This document shows positions 1-8,003 of a stretch of 55,327 nt of DNA, one piece after another; the stretch's first letter is position 1, and each line of letters begins with the position of its first letter. The position numbers and the translations under genes were made by a program. The DNA comes from an uncultured Adlercreutzia sp. Its GTDB lineage: Bacteria; Actinomycetota; Coriobacteriia; Coriobacteriales; Eggerthellaceae. The notes below the pieces were generated by a model, which worked only from the letters and a program-made list of their open reading frames with translations, was not told the DNA's origin and made no database searches. The DNA lies in NCBI GenBank assembly GCA_910585575.1, contig CAJUFS010000011.1:1-55327 (forward strand). The letters are read 5' to 3'.

Positions 1-709
1 CGGGCTCGCGGGCCACGGACTTGATCTCCACCACGCCCTCGTAGATTTCCGGCACTTCGATTTCGAAGAGGCGGCGGATGAGGTCGGGGTGGGTGCGGGA
101 CACGATGATGGCCGGGCGGGCCTGCTCGCCGCGCAGACGGGGCGCATCGGAATTAGGATCGCGCACATCGATGATGAGCACCTTCAGGCGCTGGTTGTGA
201 CGGTAGTGCTCGTTGGCCGGACGCTCGTTGCGCTCGCCGGGATTGCGCTTGGCATCGTAATGGGGCAGCTCGGCCTCGACGCCGTCGCGAATTTTAATGA
301 TGGTGAAGTCGGGCGTGCCCTGGAGCACCGTGCCCGTGACCAGATCGCCCACGCGCCCGGAGAACTCCTCGTAAATGGACTGGCGGCCCGCTTCGCGCAC
401 GATGGAGGCGATGACGCCCTTGGCGTTCTGAGCGGCGATGCGGCTCACGTCGTCGGGGGTGACGTCGCGCTCCTCGAACTCGGCGTACTCGCCGGTTTCC
501 TCATCGGGCTCGCCTACGGGCACCAGCTCGTACACGTAGATCTTGCCCGTCTGGCGATCGATGGTCACGCGGGCGTCCCATTCCAGATCCAGAATGCGCT
601 CGTAGCTTTTCGCCAGCGACTGCTCCAAGCGCTCGATGAGGTAGAACTCATCGATCTTGCGCTCGTGAGCCAGCGCCTGCAATGCCTCGATCAATTCAGA
701 ACTTGCCAC
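1..709 (-). CDS. nusA: Transcription termination/antitermination protein NusA (partial, C-terminus off the left edge)
   Basis: NusA binds RNA polymerase and RNA and tunes pausing, termination and antitermination. The first about 236 residues are present: an N-terminal NusA domain beginning SSELIEALQALAHERKID, then an S1-like segment with GRVGDLVTGTVLQG, leading into the first KH region with RTHPDLIRRLFEIEVPEI. The GTG start at 709 is chosen because it directly opens the conserved N-terminus and has AAGGAAG about 8 nt upstream. The gene follows rimP by 17 nt, the usual rimP-nusA arrangement. The rest of the gene lies outside the window. Confidence 0.95.
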   Translation of the reverse strand, partial: MASSELIEALQALAHERKIDEFYLIERLEQSLAKSYERILDLEWDARVTIDRQTGKIYVYELVPVGEPDEETGEYAEFEERDVTPDDVSRIAAQNAKGVIASIVREAGRQSIYEEFSGRVGDLVTGTVLQGTPDFTIIKIRDGVEAELPHYDAKRNPGERNERPANEHYRHNQRLKVLIIDVRDPNSDAPRLRGEQARPAIIVSRTHPDLIRRLFEIEVPEIYEGVVEIKSVAREP

Positions 710-726
710 TTCTGTGCTTCCTTTCC

Positions 727-1197
727 CTAAGCGCTGAAATCTACGGTGCCCTTGATGCGGGCTCGCTTGATCTGGTCGAAGGGAATGGCAACCGTGTTGC
801 CATCCACCTCGATCAGCACCTCGTCGTTCTCAAAACCCTTCAGCGTGCCGGTAAACGAGCTGCGCCCGTCCAGCGGACCGCGCGTTTTCACCACCGCCTC
901 TTCCCCGGCGAAGCGCTGGAAATGCTCCGGCGTGCGCAGGGGGCGGTCGATACCCGGCGACGACACCTCGAGCATATAGGCGCCCGGGAACGGGTCCAGC
1001 TCGTCCATGAGCTCGCCCACCCAGGCCTGGGTGGCCATCAGCTCATCGAAGCCGATGCCCTCTTCGGTGTCGATGTAGACGCGAATGGTAGGAGCCTTCT
1101 TCGCCCCGACGACCTCGACGGTGACAATTTCGACTCCCTCGGAAGCCGCGCGAGGCTCCAACGCCGCCAAAAGCGCCTTCTCTTTGCCCGTCAGCAT
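727..1197 (-). CDS. rimP: Ribosome maturation factor RimP
   Basis: RimP is a cytoplasmic factor for maturation of the 30S subunit. The 156-residue product is normal length and has the two-domain layout: an N-terminal alpha/beta domain with [20 protein letters not shown] and [15 protein letters not shown], then an SH3-like C-terminal domain with [15 protein letters not shown] and [11 protein letters not shown]. The ATG at 1197 has AAGGAGG five nt upstream, so the longer in-frame extension to 1278 is rejected. The gene is co-transcribed with nusA. Confidence 0.95.
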   Translation of the reverse strand: MLTGKEKALLAALEPRAASEGVEIVTVEVVGAKKAPTIRVYIDTEEGIGFDELMATQAWVGELMDELDPFPGAYMLEVSSPGIDRPLRTPEHFQRFAGEEAVVKTRGPLDGRSSFTGTLKGFENDEVLIEVDGNTVAIPFDQIKRARIKGTVDFSA

Positions 1198-1248
1198 TTC
1201 AACCTCCTTCTCGCCTTCCGTCTGCCATACTTGCGGCCGTTTTGCCCT

Positions 1249-1282
1249 AACAACAAAAGAAAGCGGGAACGAGCCCACTTTC
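1249..1282 (-). terminator. Hairpin plus T-rich tail upstream of rimP (terminator or attenuator)
   Basis: On the minus strand a GAAAGTGGG/CCCGCTTTC stem (1282-1274 with 1267-1259) with a 6-nt loop is followed by TTTTGTTGTT. It lies 170 nt past the LysR stop and about 50 nt before the rimP start. It could end the lysR transcript or attenuate rimP-nusA. A second small palindrome, GCACAC-CTGA-GTGTGC, sits at 1306-1321. Confidence 0.55.
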
Positions 1283-1455
1283 TCATGATGCGAAAGTATG
1301 TCCGCACACCTGAGTGTGCAGCTTTTTCTTTATATCACAGTTTGTTCGATCATGCCAGGGTTTTCACGGGTTTTGCCCCGTCCTTGCCCTTGAGAGCACG
1401 CCGACGGCACAAACGGGGCGCCGACGGCATCCTCCGTGGCCCCAGGGGCGCATGC

Positions 1456-2400
1456 CTAGACAGTAGCGCCGTCCTCCTCCACAGCAGATTCCTCCACCTC
1501 TTCGACGACATCGTTGCCCCGGTAGCTTTTCACGAACTCGATGAAATCGGCCACAGTGCGAGAGTGCACGTGCTTTTTGTGATAGGCCAGGTACACCGTG
1601 TAGAAATGCTCGGGCACGCCCTCGACGCGCACCTGCCGCAGATTGGAGAAAAGCTGGGCCCCGAGAGAATCGAGCATGAGAGCGCCAGCATTGCCGCCGT
1701 TGTAAGACAGGAACGAGCCCATGGACACATCGTCGTCGTAGTTGAGCGAGGCGCTGTGCACCTCGTGCTCCTCGAGCATGGCAGCGACGCGGTCGCCGAT
1801 AGGGGTGCCCCGGCGGTACGTGTGAAGATCCACGGTGTTCAGCGTCGCAAAATCGACCACCTCGCTATGAGCCAGCGGATGGTCGTCGCGCACGTAGAGC
1901 GCCAGCTCGCACAGCTTCACGGGGAAATACTCGATCTCGGACTCGTTGGGCCGCTTTCCGCAGAAGGCCACATCGAGGGTGCCGTGGCGAAGCTGCTCGG
2001 TCAAGTAGTTGGTAAAGCCCTGAGACACCTTCACGATGACCCGGTTGTCGAACGCGCTCTCAAAATCGTGGATAAGCGCGGGGAGATAATGATCCTGCGT
2101 CGTGAACGTGGTGCCCAGGTTCACCGTGCCTAAACTGGCGTTCGAGCGAGCGCTCACCGCCGCCACGCCGTCATCAATGGCGCGCAGGGCCAAGCAAACA
2201 TGCTCGTAGAACACCTCGCCATAGGGAGTCAGCGAAACGAGGCGCCCCTTGCGCTCGAACAAGGGAGCGTCGAGCTCCTTTTCAAGCGAGAGAATAGCCC
2301 CGGAGAGCGTGGGCTGGGTGATGAAGAGTTCTTGGGCGGCGCGCGTATAGTGCAGCACCTCGGCGAGCTTCTTGAAGTACTTGAGCTGAGACAGATTCAT
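1456..2400 (-). CDS. LysR-family transcriptional regulator
   Basis: A cytoplasmic one-component regulator of 314 residues, normal LysR length. The N-terminal winged helix (MNLSQLKYFKKLAEVLHYTRAA, then ITQPTLSGAILSLEKELDAPLFER) is canonical, and the rest is a periplasmic-binding-protein-like effector domain with LGTVNLGTTFTTQDHYLPAL. The C-terminus ends in an acidic tail (VEEVEESAVEEDG). It is the upstream minus-strand neighbour of rimP and lies next to the MFS gene at 2646, which has a terminator of its own between them. The MFS carrier is a plausible but unproven target. The effector is not predictable. Confidence 0.9.
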   Translation of the reverse strand: MNLSQLKYFKKLAEVLHYTRAAQELFITQPTLSGAILSLEKELDAPLFERKGRLVSLTPYGEVFYEHVCLALRAIDDGVAAVSARSNASLGTVNLGTTFTTQDHYLPALIHDFESAFDNRVIVKVSQGFTNYLTEQLRHGTLDVAFCGKRPNESEIEYFPVKLCELALYVRDDHPLAHSEVVDFATLNTVDLHTYRRGTPIGDRVAAMLEEHEVHSASLNYDDDVSMGSFLSYNGGNAGALMLDSLGAQLFSNLRQVRVEGVPEHFYTVYLAYHKKHVHSRTVADFIEFVKSYRGNDVVEEVEESAVEEDGATV

Positions 2401-2502
2401 GCTTTCCCCTTGCAGGCATTGGACGGACGAAACGCAACGGAAACCGCCCTCCCTCGGCTGGGGCCCGAAGACCCCTTCGTTGCATCGATCAATGTCGCTC
2501 AG

Positions 2503-2525
2503 ACCCCTTAAGTATACTTTAAGCG
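2503..2525. promoter_or_regulatory. Near-palindrome upstream of the lysR gene
   Basis: The sequence reads CCCCTTAAGTATACTTTAAG followed by CGGGG, a near-perfect dyad centred on GTATAC about 110 nt upstream of the LysR start. It may be an autoregulatory operator for the adjacent LysR protein or a promoter element; this is inference from symmetry and position only. Confidence 0.4.
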
Positions 2526-2585
2526 GGGCGTTAACGCCACAGACAATCCCGTGCTCCCGAGGAGGAAGGGAGCCGAGAACGCCGA

Positions 2586-2613
2586 AAAGCGGGGAGCTTC
2601 CACTCCCCGCTTT
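2586..2613 (-). terminator. Intrinsic terminator after the MFS gene at 2646
   Basis: An 11-bp perfect stem AAAGCGGGGAG/CTCCCCGCTTT with a 6-nt loop. It reads into TTTT on the minus strand and separates the MFS transcript from lysR. Confidence 0.8.
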
Positions 2614-2645
2614 CTAGATCGACAGAGGTTTGCGCAAAGGCAAGG

Positions 2646-3926
2646 TTACTCGGTCGTCCAGTCCTTCTTGTAGCCGGCAGCGGCCTTGAAGATGTACAGG
2701 CCCAGCAGCAGGATGACCACCAGCATGACCATGGCCACGATGAAGGCCACGGTGAAGCCGAAGGAAGAGCCGATCCAAGCCCAGATCATGGCCGCGAAGG
2801 CGGCGATCAGGTTGAACACGGTGGACACGCGGGAGTAGATGATGGAGTACTCGCGGGTGCCGAAGGACTGACGGCAGATAACGGGAACCAGCACCACGGC
2901 GGTGGCGTAGCAGCCGCCGAAGATGAAGGCGCCGGCGTACATGGCGTACTCGCTGAAGGTGCACAGCCAGCAGAGCAGGATGCCGATGATGCCAGCGGCG
3001 AAGGCGAAGATCAGAGCGCCCTTGGCGTTCTTGTCGGCCACAGCGCCCAGGACCACCTTGAAGATAGCCTGGCCCACCATCATAACCGTGGACATAACGC
3101 CGCCGACGATAACCACGTCGAAGGCCACGTCGGTCAGCGACTTGGTGTAGGTGGGGAACTGCATGGCGATGAGGATGGCGATGTTGATAAGGCCGGCGAA
3201 CACGCAGATGGCGTAGAACATCGGGGTCTTCATCACGAAGGAAGCGTCCAGGCCGGAGGGCTTGGCAGCCACTTCAGCACCAGAGGCGTTCTGATGCATG
3301 GAGGCGCCGTAGGGAGCCAGGCCGCAGTCCTCGGGAGAGTTGCGCACGCAGAACAGCGTGAAGGGCAACGAAGTGACCAGGGCAATAACGCCCCAGATCA
3401 GGTACAAGGTGTGGAAGTCGTAGCCGTTCGTGATCAGAGCGGTGAACACGGCGTTCCAGATGGCGCCGCCGATGCCGGTGAAGGCCATGCACAGGCCGAT
3501 GAAGAAACCGGCGCGCTCAACGAACCAACGGTTGATGAGCGTGGGGATGGCCAGCCACAGGATGGTGATCTCGCCGAGGCCCAGCATAACGGCAGCCACG
3601 TAGAACAGCACGATGGTGTCCGAGAAGCTCATCAGCAGGAAGGCGCAGCCCACAAGGGCGGCGGAGATGGACAGCAGGATGCGGATGTCCATGGTTTGCA
3701 GCAGCTTGCCCGCGAACGGCGAGGCAATGGTCATGGTCAGGTACATAACGGTCACGTACATGGCAAAAGCCGTGGTGGGAACCCCCAGGCTCTCGGCGAC
3801 GACGGGCTGGAACATACCCCACGTGGAAAAGCACAGCGCCGAACAACCGAACGTGATCATGATGCCGGTCAGAACGACAAGAAGGTGACGCACGCTCATC
3901 TTCTCTTTGGTAGCGGTCGCGCTCAA
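2646..3926 (-). CDS. MFS transporter (OFA/monocarboxylate-like)
   Basis: Integral membrane carrier of 426 residues with about 12 hydrophobic helices and a short cytoplasmic N-terminus (MSATATKEKMSVRHLL). The first helices with GCSALCFSTWGMFQPVVAESLGV and the pattern of a half-repeat with PTLINRWFVERAGFFIGLC resemble the oxalate/formate antiporter branch of MFS, which carries organic anions. The start has AGGAGG immediately upstream on the minus strand. It stands alone, with a terminator behind it and a dyad-rich promoter (4050-4117) in front. Given the acyl-CoA genes around it, an organic acid substrate is likely but cannot be named. Confidence 0.85.
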   Translation of the reverse strand: MSATATKEKMSVRHLLVVLTGIMITFGCSALCFSTWGMFQPVVAESLGVPTTAFAMYVTVMYLTMTIASPFAGKLLQTMDIRILLSISAALVGCAFLLMSFSDTIVLFYVAAVMLGLGEITILWLAIPTLINRWFVERAGFFIGLCMAFTGIGGAIWNAVFTALITNGYDFHTLYLIWGVIALVTSLPFTLFCVRNSPEDCGLAPYGASMHQNASGAEVAAKPSGLDASFVMKTPMFYAICVFAGLINIAILIAMQFPTYTKSLTDVAFDVVIVGGVMSTVMMVGQAIFKVVLGAVADKNAKGALIFAFAAGIIGILLCWLCTFSEYAMYAGAFIFGGCYATAVVLVPVICRQSFGTREYSIIYSRVSTVFNLIAAFAAMIWAWIGSSFGFTVAFIVAMVMLVVILLLGLYIFKAAAGYKKDWTTE

Positions 3927-4049
3927 AATGAACCTCCTCTAGTAGCGAAACAGAAAAACTTGCGCAAACTTCGAACCCCTGTTGAACGAAAGTTCACGGG
4001 CATTGCACCCGCACTGTCCAGTCTAGCGAACTCGTCGCGGTATTTTGAC

Positions 4050-4072
4050 GGTCAATGTTGATGGGTTTGACC
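4050..4072. promoter_or_regulatory. Dyad GGTCAA-N11-TTGACC upstream of the MFS gene
   Basis: GGTCAA at 4050-4055 and TTGACC at 4067-4072 are exact inverted repeats 11 nt apart; an overlapping TTGAC-G-GTCAA palindrome lies at 4045-4055. The position, about 125-145 nt before the MFS start, fits an operator for the nearby LysR regulator or another factor. The assignment is inference. Confidence 0.4.
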
Positions 4073-4087
4073 ATATTTAGATAGAAA

Positions 4088-4117
4088 AATGGGACAACAT
4101 TAATTTGTTGTCCCATT
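4088..4117. promoter_or_regulatory. Perfect 11-bp inverted repeat containing GGACAA-N10-TTGTCC (motif site 1)
   Basis: AATGGGACAAC and GTTGTCCCATT flank an 8-nt AT loop. The inner 22 nt (4092-4113) match the recurring interrupted palindrome also seen at 8993-9014 with identical half-sites and spacing. It lies between the ACAD end (4216) and the MFS start (3926). It could also act as a weak terminator for the ACAD transcript, but the AT-rich flanks and the other copies at promoters favour an operator. Confidence 0.5.
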
Positions 4118-4215
4118 ATTGATAATAATTATATTCATTTACTTATAGTCAACGCCAATATATCCCCGAATCATTCCGATAGTAACTGGACACATTTTGC
4201 AGCTTGAGTATTTCT

Positions 4216-5376
4216 TTAGAAGCTCCGATACTTCTCCATAATGAGCGGTGCAGCGATATAGACCATCACCTGGTCGGTGCCCTCGGCAATTTGATTGCCG
4301 CGGCTGTCCTCCCAGATGCGGCTGACGCGCGAGCCCTCCGTATAGCCCAAACCGCCGAGGATCTGCATGGCGTCGGAGGCGACCTCCACCGCCGCCCGGG
4401 GCACGTAGCGCTTCATGAGCGCCACCATGAGGCGCTCCTCTTCCCCGGCGTCCTCGATTTCGCAGGCAGCACGGTACACCATGGAGCGCATGTTCTGCAG
4501 GCGCACCTCCATGTCAGTGAGCATGGTCTCAATTTGCTGGAAGCGCCCCACCTGCACACCGAAGGCCTTGCGGCTGCGCGCATGGGCCACGGCATCGTCC
4601 ATGGCCGCTTGGGCAATGCCCAAGGAAGAGGCGCACAGAAGCACACGGCCGTATTCCAGCAAATGGAACAGGCGACGGAAGCCGCCCTCGGCGTCGTCGA
4701 GGCGCCATTCGGGCTTAAGCTCCACATCATCGAAGGAGATAAGGGCGAAGGGCAGCATGGACTGGCCGATCTTGCTAATGGGCACAGCGTTGATGCCCGG
4801 CACGTTGCGCGGCACGAGCCAGAACGAGAGCGAGGGATGCGCACCAGTTTCCTTCTCGTCGCGGTCGATGGCGGCGGTCAGGATATAGGGAGCGTACTCG
4901 CCGTTGTTCACGTAGGACTTGCGGCCGTTGAGCAGGATCTTGCCGTCCACGGTTTGGCAGGAGGTCTTCATGGCCATGGTGTCGGAGCCGCCGTCGGGCT
5001 CGGAGATGGCCAGGGCGAACATGAGGCGCCCTGTCTGACGATAATCGGCGGTGATGCTGGCCGCCTCGCCGCCCTGGGCGAACCCCTGCATAATATGAAG
5101 GTTGAACAAATCGTTCTGGAAAGGCAGCACCGTACCGGCGCAGCGCGAAAGCTCCTCGACGATAAGCACCTGGGAGAACAGCGTATGGGCCACATCGGCG
5201 GGCACGTCGTCCTCGGAGGTCTCGTAATACAAATCGACGAATTCCTTCATCACCGTATCGGGGAGGCCCTGATCGCGGCACCAGCGGCTTACGCGCTCGG
5301 GCGCAAAGGTTTCCATGCCGAAATTTCGAAAAGCGCCGACGAGCTTCTTCTGCTCATCGCTTAAAGTGAAGTCCAC
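4216..5376 (-). CDS. Acyl-CoA dehydrogenase family protein
   Basis: A 386-residue flavoprotein of the acyl-CoA dehydrogenase fold, expected to oxidise or reduce an acyl-CoA alpha,beta bond with FAD and pass electrons to an Etf. Visible are the N-terminal helical domain (VDFTLSDEQKKLVGAF), the middle beta domain with FALAISEPDGGSDT and GRKSYVNNG, and the C-terminal helical domain with AMQILGGLGYTEGSRVSRIWED. The segment IAEGTDQVM keeps a Glu at the usual catalytic-base position. The GTG start at 5376 has AAGGGGAGAG about 4 nt upstream, better than an ATG further out. It is divergent from the CoA transferase at 5701; the shared 324-nt region carries two motif sites. Confidence 0.88.
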   Translation of the reverse strand: MDFTLSDEQKKLVGAFRNFGMETFAPERVSRWCRDQGLPDTVMKEFVDLYYETSEDDVPADVAHTLFSQVLIVEELSRCAGTVLPFQNDLFNLHIMQGFAQGGEAASITADYRQTGRLMFALAISEPDGGSDTMAMKTSCQTVDGKILLNGRKSYVNNGEYAPYILTAAIDRDEKETGAHPSLSFWLVPRNVPGINAVPISKIGQSMLPFALISFDDVELKPEWRLDDAEGGFRRLFHLLEYGRVLLCASSLGIAQAAMDDAVAHARSRKAFGVQVGRFQQIETMLTDMEVRLQNMRSMVYRAACEIEDAGEEERLMVALMKRYVPRAAVEVASDAMQILGGLGYTEGSRVSRIWEDSRGNQIAEGTDQVMVYIAAPLIMEKYRSF

Positions 5377-5505
5377 CGTCTCTCCCCTTTCATATATATA
5401 AGAGTTGCCTCCCATTAAAATAGTGATGGGAGCGAAGCGCAAGGATCATTCCCGAAAAATTGTCTAACGGCGCCGCGAGTCTGCCCCATTTTCTTACTTA
5501 ATGTG

Positions 5506-5527
5506 AAACATAAAATTAATCTTGTCC
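5506..5527. promoter_or_regulatory. Motif site 2: AAACAT-N10-TTGTCC
   Basis: The N10 is AAAATTAATC, sharing the ATTAAT core with sites 1 and 4. It lies in the divergent promoter region between the ACAD at 4216-5376 and the CoA transferase at 5701. The left half-site is degenerate. The rest of this 324-nt gap is AT-rich and holds only this and site 3. Confidence 0.45.
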
Positions 5528-5589
5528 CCTTTGTTTCCTTTATTGCTCATTCAATATAGCTAATTTTTATAGAAATAGAAGCCTTTTTT

Positions 5590-5611
5590 ACTCATATCTT
5601 TCATATTGTCC
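5590..5611. promoter_or_regulatory. Motif site 3 (weaker): ACTCAT-N10-TTGTCC
   Basis: It has a good right half-site and a degenerate left half-site at the same 10-nt spacing. It lies 84 bp from site 2 (about eight helical turns) and about 90 nt before the CoA-transferase start. It was chosen because a very similar weak partner (TCTCAT-N10-TTGTCC) accompanies site 4. Confidence 0.3.
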
Positions 5612-5700
5612 ATAGTTGGATGTCAGTAATCCTGCGAATATATAACTGCAAACAAACGAACCGCCCGACCGACACCAAAGAGAGGAAGGAGAGTCGTTCC

Positions 5701-7011
5701 ATGACCGTCACTGAGAAACTCAATGGCTACGGACCGCTCGCCGGCATTAAAGTAGTGGAGATGTGCACCTACGTGGCCGCTCCCGCCACCGTCCGCGTTC
5801 TGTCCGAGATGGGCGCCGAGGTTATCAAGATCGAGTCCTTCGCTGGCGACACCCAGCGTACCCAGGGCCCGGGCTTCGGCTGCGAGCTGACCGACACGGA
5901 AGACCCCACCATCGACCTGAACAACACCAACAAGAACTGGGTGTCCCTGAACCTCAAGGACCCCGAGGGCTTGGCCATCGCCAAGAAGATGATCGGTGAG
6001 GCCGACATCTTCATGAACAACATGCGCACGGCCGCTCTGCAGAAGCTCGGTCTTGACTACGAGACCCTGCATGCCGAGTTCCCGGGCCTGATCTGGGGCC
6101 AGATGCGCGGCTACGGCGAGTTCGGCGAGTTCGCCCACTCCCCCGGATACGACGCGGTGTGCTGGGCTGCCCGCGGTGGCGTTGCCGGTACCTTCCCCGA
6201 GAAGGACACCTCCCCGGCCATTCCGCCTCAGGCCTTCGGCGACTACAACACCGCCATCATGATGGCTGCCGGCCTGCTCGGCGCGCTGGTGAACAAGCTG
6301 CGCACCGGTCAGGGCGAGAAGGTTGTCGTCAACCTGTACCACTCCGCCATCTGGGGCGGCTCCATCGGCCTGTGCGCCCAGCAGTTCGGTGCCGACTATC
6401 CGAAGTCCCGCACCGACGTGCCGAACCCCTTCAACAACACCTACAAAACGGCGGACGACAAGTGGCTGTACATCTGCCAGCCGCAGCACAACCGCTACTA
6501 CAACGACATGATGAAGATCATCGGTCGCGACGACTTGGTGGACGACCCCCGCTTTGCCACCATCGAGAACGTCAAAGAGCATCATCTGCAGCCGGAGCTC
6601 ATCACCATCCTCGACGAGGGCTTCTCCAAGAAGGACCTGGAAGAGTGGCTGAAGATTCTGGCCGAGTGGGATGTGCCCAGCCAGAAGGTCTTCCGCTTCA
6701 CCGACATCCTGAAGGACGACGAGGCCTACGTCAACGACGCCATCCGCAAGGTGAACTACGAGGCCTTCGGTGAGCACGCGCTGCCCACCACGCCGATCCG
6801 TTACGCCGGCTTCGGTGACCCGCCGATCATCCTGTCCAAGCCCATCGGCTACCACACCGCCGAGTACCTCGAGAAGTACGGCTACACCCCCGAGCAGATT
6901 GCCGAGCTGGAGGAGAAGGGCGCTGTGAAGTGCTACCACGGCGAGGAAGTGCCGGACACCATCTTCAAGTCCGAGCGCCAGGCCAAGGGCGAAGCTGTCT
7001 GCAACTGGTAA
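5701..7011 (+). CDS. CaiB/BaiF-family (type III) CoA transferase, FldA/HadA-like
   Basis: This enzyme moves CoA between carboxylates through an aspartyl-CoA intermediate. The 436-residue protein follows the layout I recall for cinnamoyl-CoA:phenyllactate CoA transferase FldA: GIKVVEMCTYVAAPATVRVL at the N-terminus, an IESFAGD segment, DLNNTNKNWVSLNLK, GYDAVCWAARGGVAGTF and the nucleophile context QAFGDYNTA with Asp181. The ATG at 5701 has GAAGGAGAG nine nt upstream; the longer in-frame start at 5620 is rejected. A strong terminator follows. Neighbours (ACAD, enoyl-CoA hydratase, two ligases) imply activation of an unsaturated or hydroxy acid. The FldA-like subgroup is by recalled sequence resemblance; the acid is unknown. 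Confidence 0.88.
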   Translation: MTVTEKLNGYGPLAGIKVVEMCTYVAAPATVRVLSEMGAEVIKIESFAGDTQRTQGPGFGCELTDTEDPTIDLNNTNKNWVSLNLKDPEGLAIAKKMIGEADIFMNNMRTAALQKLGLDYETLHAEFPGLIWGQMRGYGEFGEFAHSPGYDAVCWAARGGVAGTFPEKDTSPAIPPQAFGDYNTAIMMAAGLLGALVNKLRTGQGEKVVVNLYHSAIWGGSIGLCAQQFGADYPKSRTDVPNPFNNTYKTADDKWLYICQPQHNRYYNDMMKIIGRDDLVDDPRFATIENVKEHHLQPELITILDEGFSKKDLEEWLKILAEWDVPSQKVFRFTDILKDDEAYVNDAIRKVNYEAFGEHALPTTPIRYAGFGDPPIILSKPIGYHTAEYLEKYGYTPEQIAELEEKGAVKCYHGEEVPDTIFKSERQAKGEAVCNW

Positions 7012-7066
7012 GCCTCACCAACCCAACCTGCACCTGGCAGGAACGACAACCAGGCTCCTATCTCTC

Positions 7067-7095
7067 GAAACCCCCTCTTCGGAGGGGGTTTCCTT
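7067..7095 (+). terminator. Intrinsic terminator after the CoA transferase
   Basis: An 11-bp perfect stem GAAACCCCCTC/GAGGGGGTTTC with a TTCG tetraloop lies 55 nt after the stop codon. Confidence 0.85.
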
Positions 7096-7099
7096 ATGC

Positions 7100-7136
7100 A
7101 GAAAAAAGCCCCTCTCGCCATAAAAGCGAGAGGGGC
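7100..7136 (-). terminator. Intrinsic terminator after the iron-sulfur flavoprotein gene
   Basis: An 11-bp stem GCCCCTCTCGC/GCGAGAGGGGC (7108-7118 with 7126-7136) runs into TTTTTT on the minus strand. It is back to back with the terminator of the convergent gene. Confidence 0.85.
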
Positions 7137-7162
7137 CCGAACAGACTACCCAAGAAGAGGCG

Positions 7163-7780
7163 CTACATCCCCAGGCGGCCTCCCAGTTCGACGATATCAA
7201 GGCCCATCTGACGGGCCAGATCGAAGCCGATGGGATCGGCCTTTACCGAGCGCCACTGCGGGCGTCCCTCGTCGTCCAGGCCGGCAAAGCCCGTGGCAAT
7301 GGCGCCCGGCGCCAGCACCGGGCCCTTGGGGCGCGGATGCACGGCGATCATCTCATGGGTGGCTAGCCAGTGATCGATCAGCTCCAGGGCGCCCTCGGCG
7401 CCGCAGTTGTTCAGACCGGCCGTGGCCAAGCCGCCGCCCAGCTTCCCCTTGAGCACGTTCTCCACCATATGGAAGGGGCGGGTGCGGTCCATGAAGTTCT
7501 TCATGCGCGCACTGACCGTGCCGAAGTAGTCCGGTGAGGCTAGCAAAATGGCATCGGCATCGCGCATCTTCTCGTACAGATCGTTCATGTCATCGGACAG
7601 CGTGCAGCTGGTGCGCCCCAAACAGGCATTGCAGCCGATGCAGAACTGGATATCGAGCTGCGCCAGCTCCACCAGCTCGGTCGACGCGCCCGCCTCGGCC
7701 GCTGCGTCCAGCGCCGCCTGCAGCAGCGCCGCCGTGCCCTTTCCCGGTCGATGGCTCCCATTAATGCCCAGTACTTTCAT
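7163..7780 (-). CDS. Flavodoxin-fold NAD(P)H-dependent FMN reductase / iron-sulfur flavoprotein
   Basis: A 205-residue cytoplasmic protein. The N-terminus MKVLGINGSHRPGKGTAALL is the FMN phosphate-binding loop of the NADPH-dependent FMN reductase family. Residues about 50-60 carry CIGCNACLGRTSC, a C-x2-C-x2-C-x5-C pattern fitting the compact [4Fe-4S] motif of archaeal and clostridial iron-sulfur flavoproteins (ISF). LLASPDYFGTVSARMKNFMDR is the second flavin contact. The ATG at 7780 has AAAGGAA upstream; a longer in-frame start is rejected. ISF proteins shuttle electrons between ferredoxin and other acceptors. The role here is not evident; it may serve the neighbouring reductive genes. Confidence 0.8.
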   Translation of the reverse strand: MKVLGINGSHRPGKGTAALLQAALDAAAEAGASTELVELAQLDIQFCIGCNACLGRTSCTLSDDMNDLYEKMRDADAILLASPDYFGTVSARMKNFMDRTRPFHMVENVLKGKLGGGLATAGLNNCGAEGALELIDHWLATHEMIAVHPRPKGPVLAPGAIATGFAGLDDEGRPQWRSVKADPIGFDLARQMGLDIVELGGRLGM

Positions 7781-7799
7781 AGCGTTCCTTTCATACACA

Positions 7800-7822
7800 A
7801 GAAGCCCCACAAGGGGGCTTCT
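7800..7822. terminator. Short GC-rich hairpin between the convergently placed elements
   Basis: AGAAGCCCC-ACA-AGGGGGCTTCT forms a strong short stem just upstream of the flavoprotein gene and downstream of the enoyl-CoA hydratase (minus strand). It is a likely terminator of the latter, though the T-tract is poor. Confidence 0.55.
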
Positions 7823-7856
7823 ATCGACTCCGAGGTTCGCCCAAGGAAGTCAGCGA

Positions 7857-7957
7857 GGATCCGACAGGTGCCTGGAATTGCCCCGCCTTGGGGCCAAGTG
7901 GCCTTTGTGCCACGCCGTGCCCCAAACAAGGGGCAAGGCCAGGTGCCTGTCGGATCC
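7857..7957. repeat. 101-bp imperfect palindrome (element D)
   Basis: The outer arms 7857-7875 and 7939-7957 (GGATCCGACAGG and CCTGTCGGATCC at their ends) pair over 19 positions with two mismatches. Inner arms pair TTGCCCC with GGGGCAA and GTGGC with GCCAC, giving one long branched hairpin. It fills most of the 223-nt gap between two minus-strand genes. I see only one copy in this window. Confidence 0.6.
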
Positions 7958-8003
7958 GCAGCATCGACGTTCCCGTTCGTCCCGTCAGGGCGAACGGAAC
8001 AGA

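Noticed and set aside
5701-7011. CoA transferase as bile-acid BaiF or as a second CaiB
   Set aside because: Its segments fit FldA/HadA-type transferases better than CaiB, and no other bai-type genes such as baiB, baiE or baiG are present.
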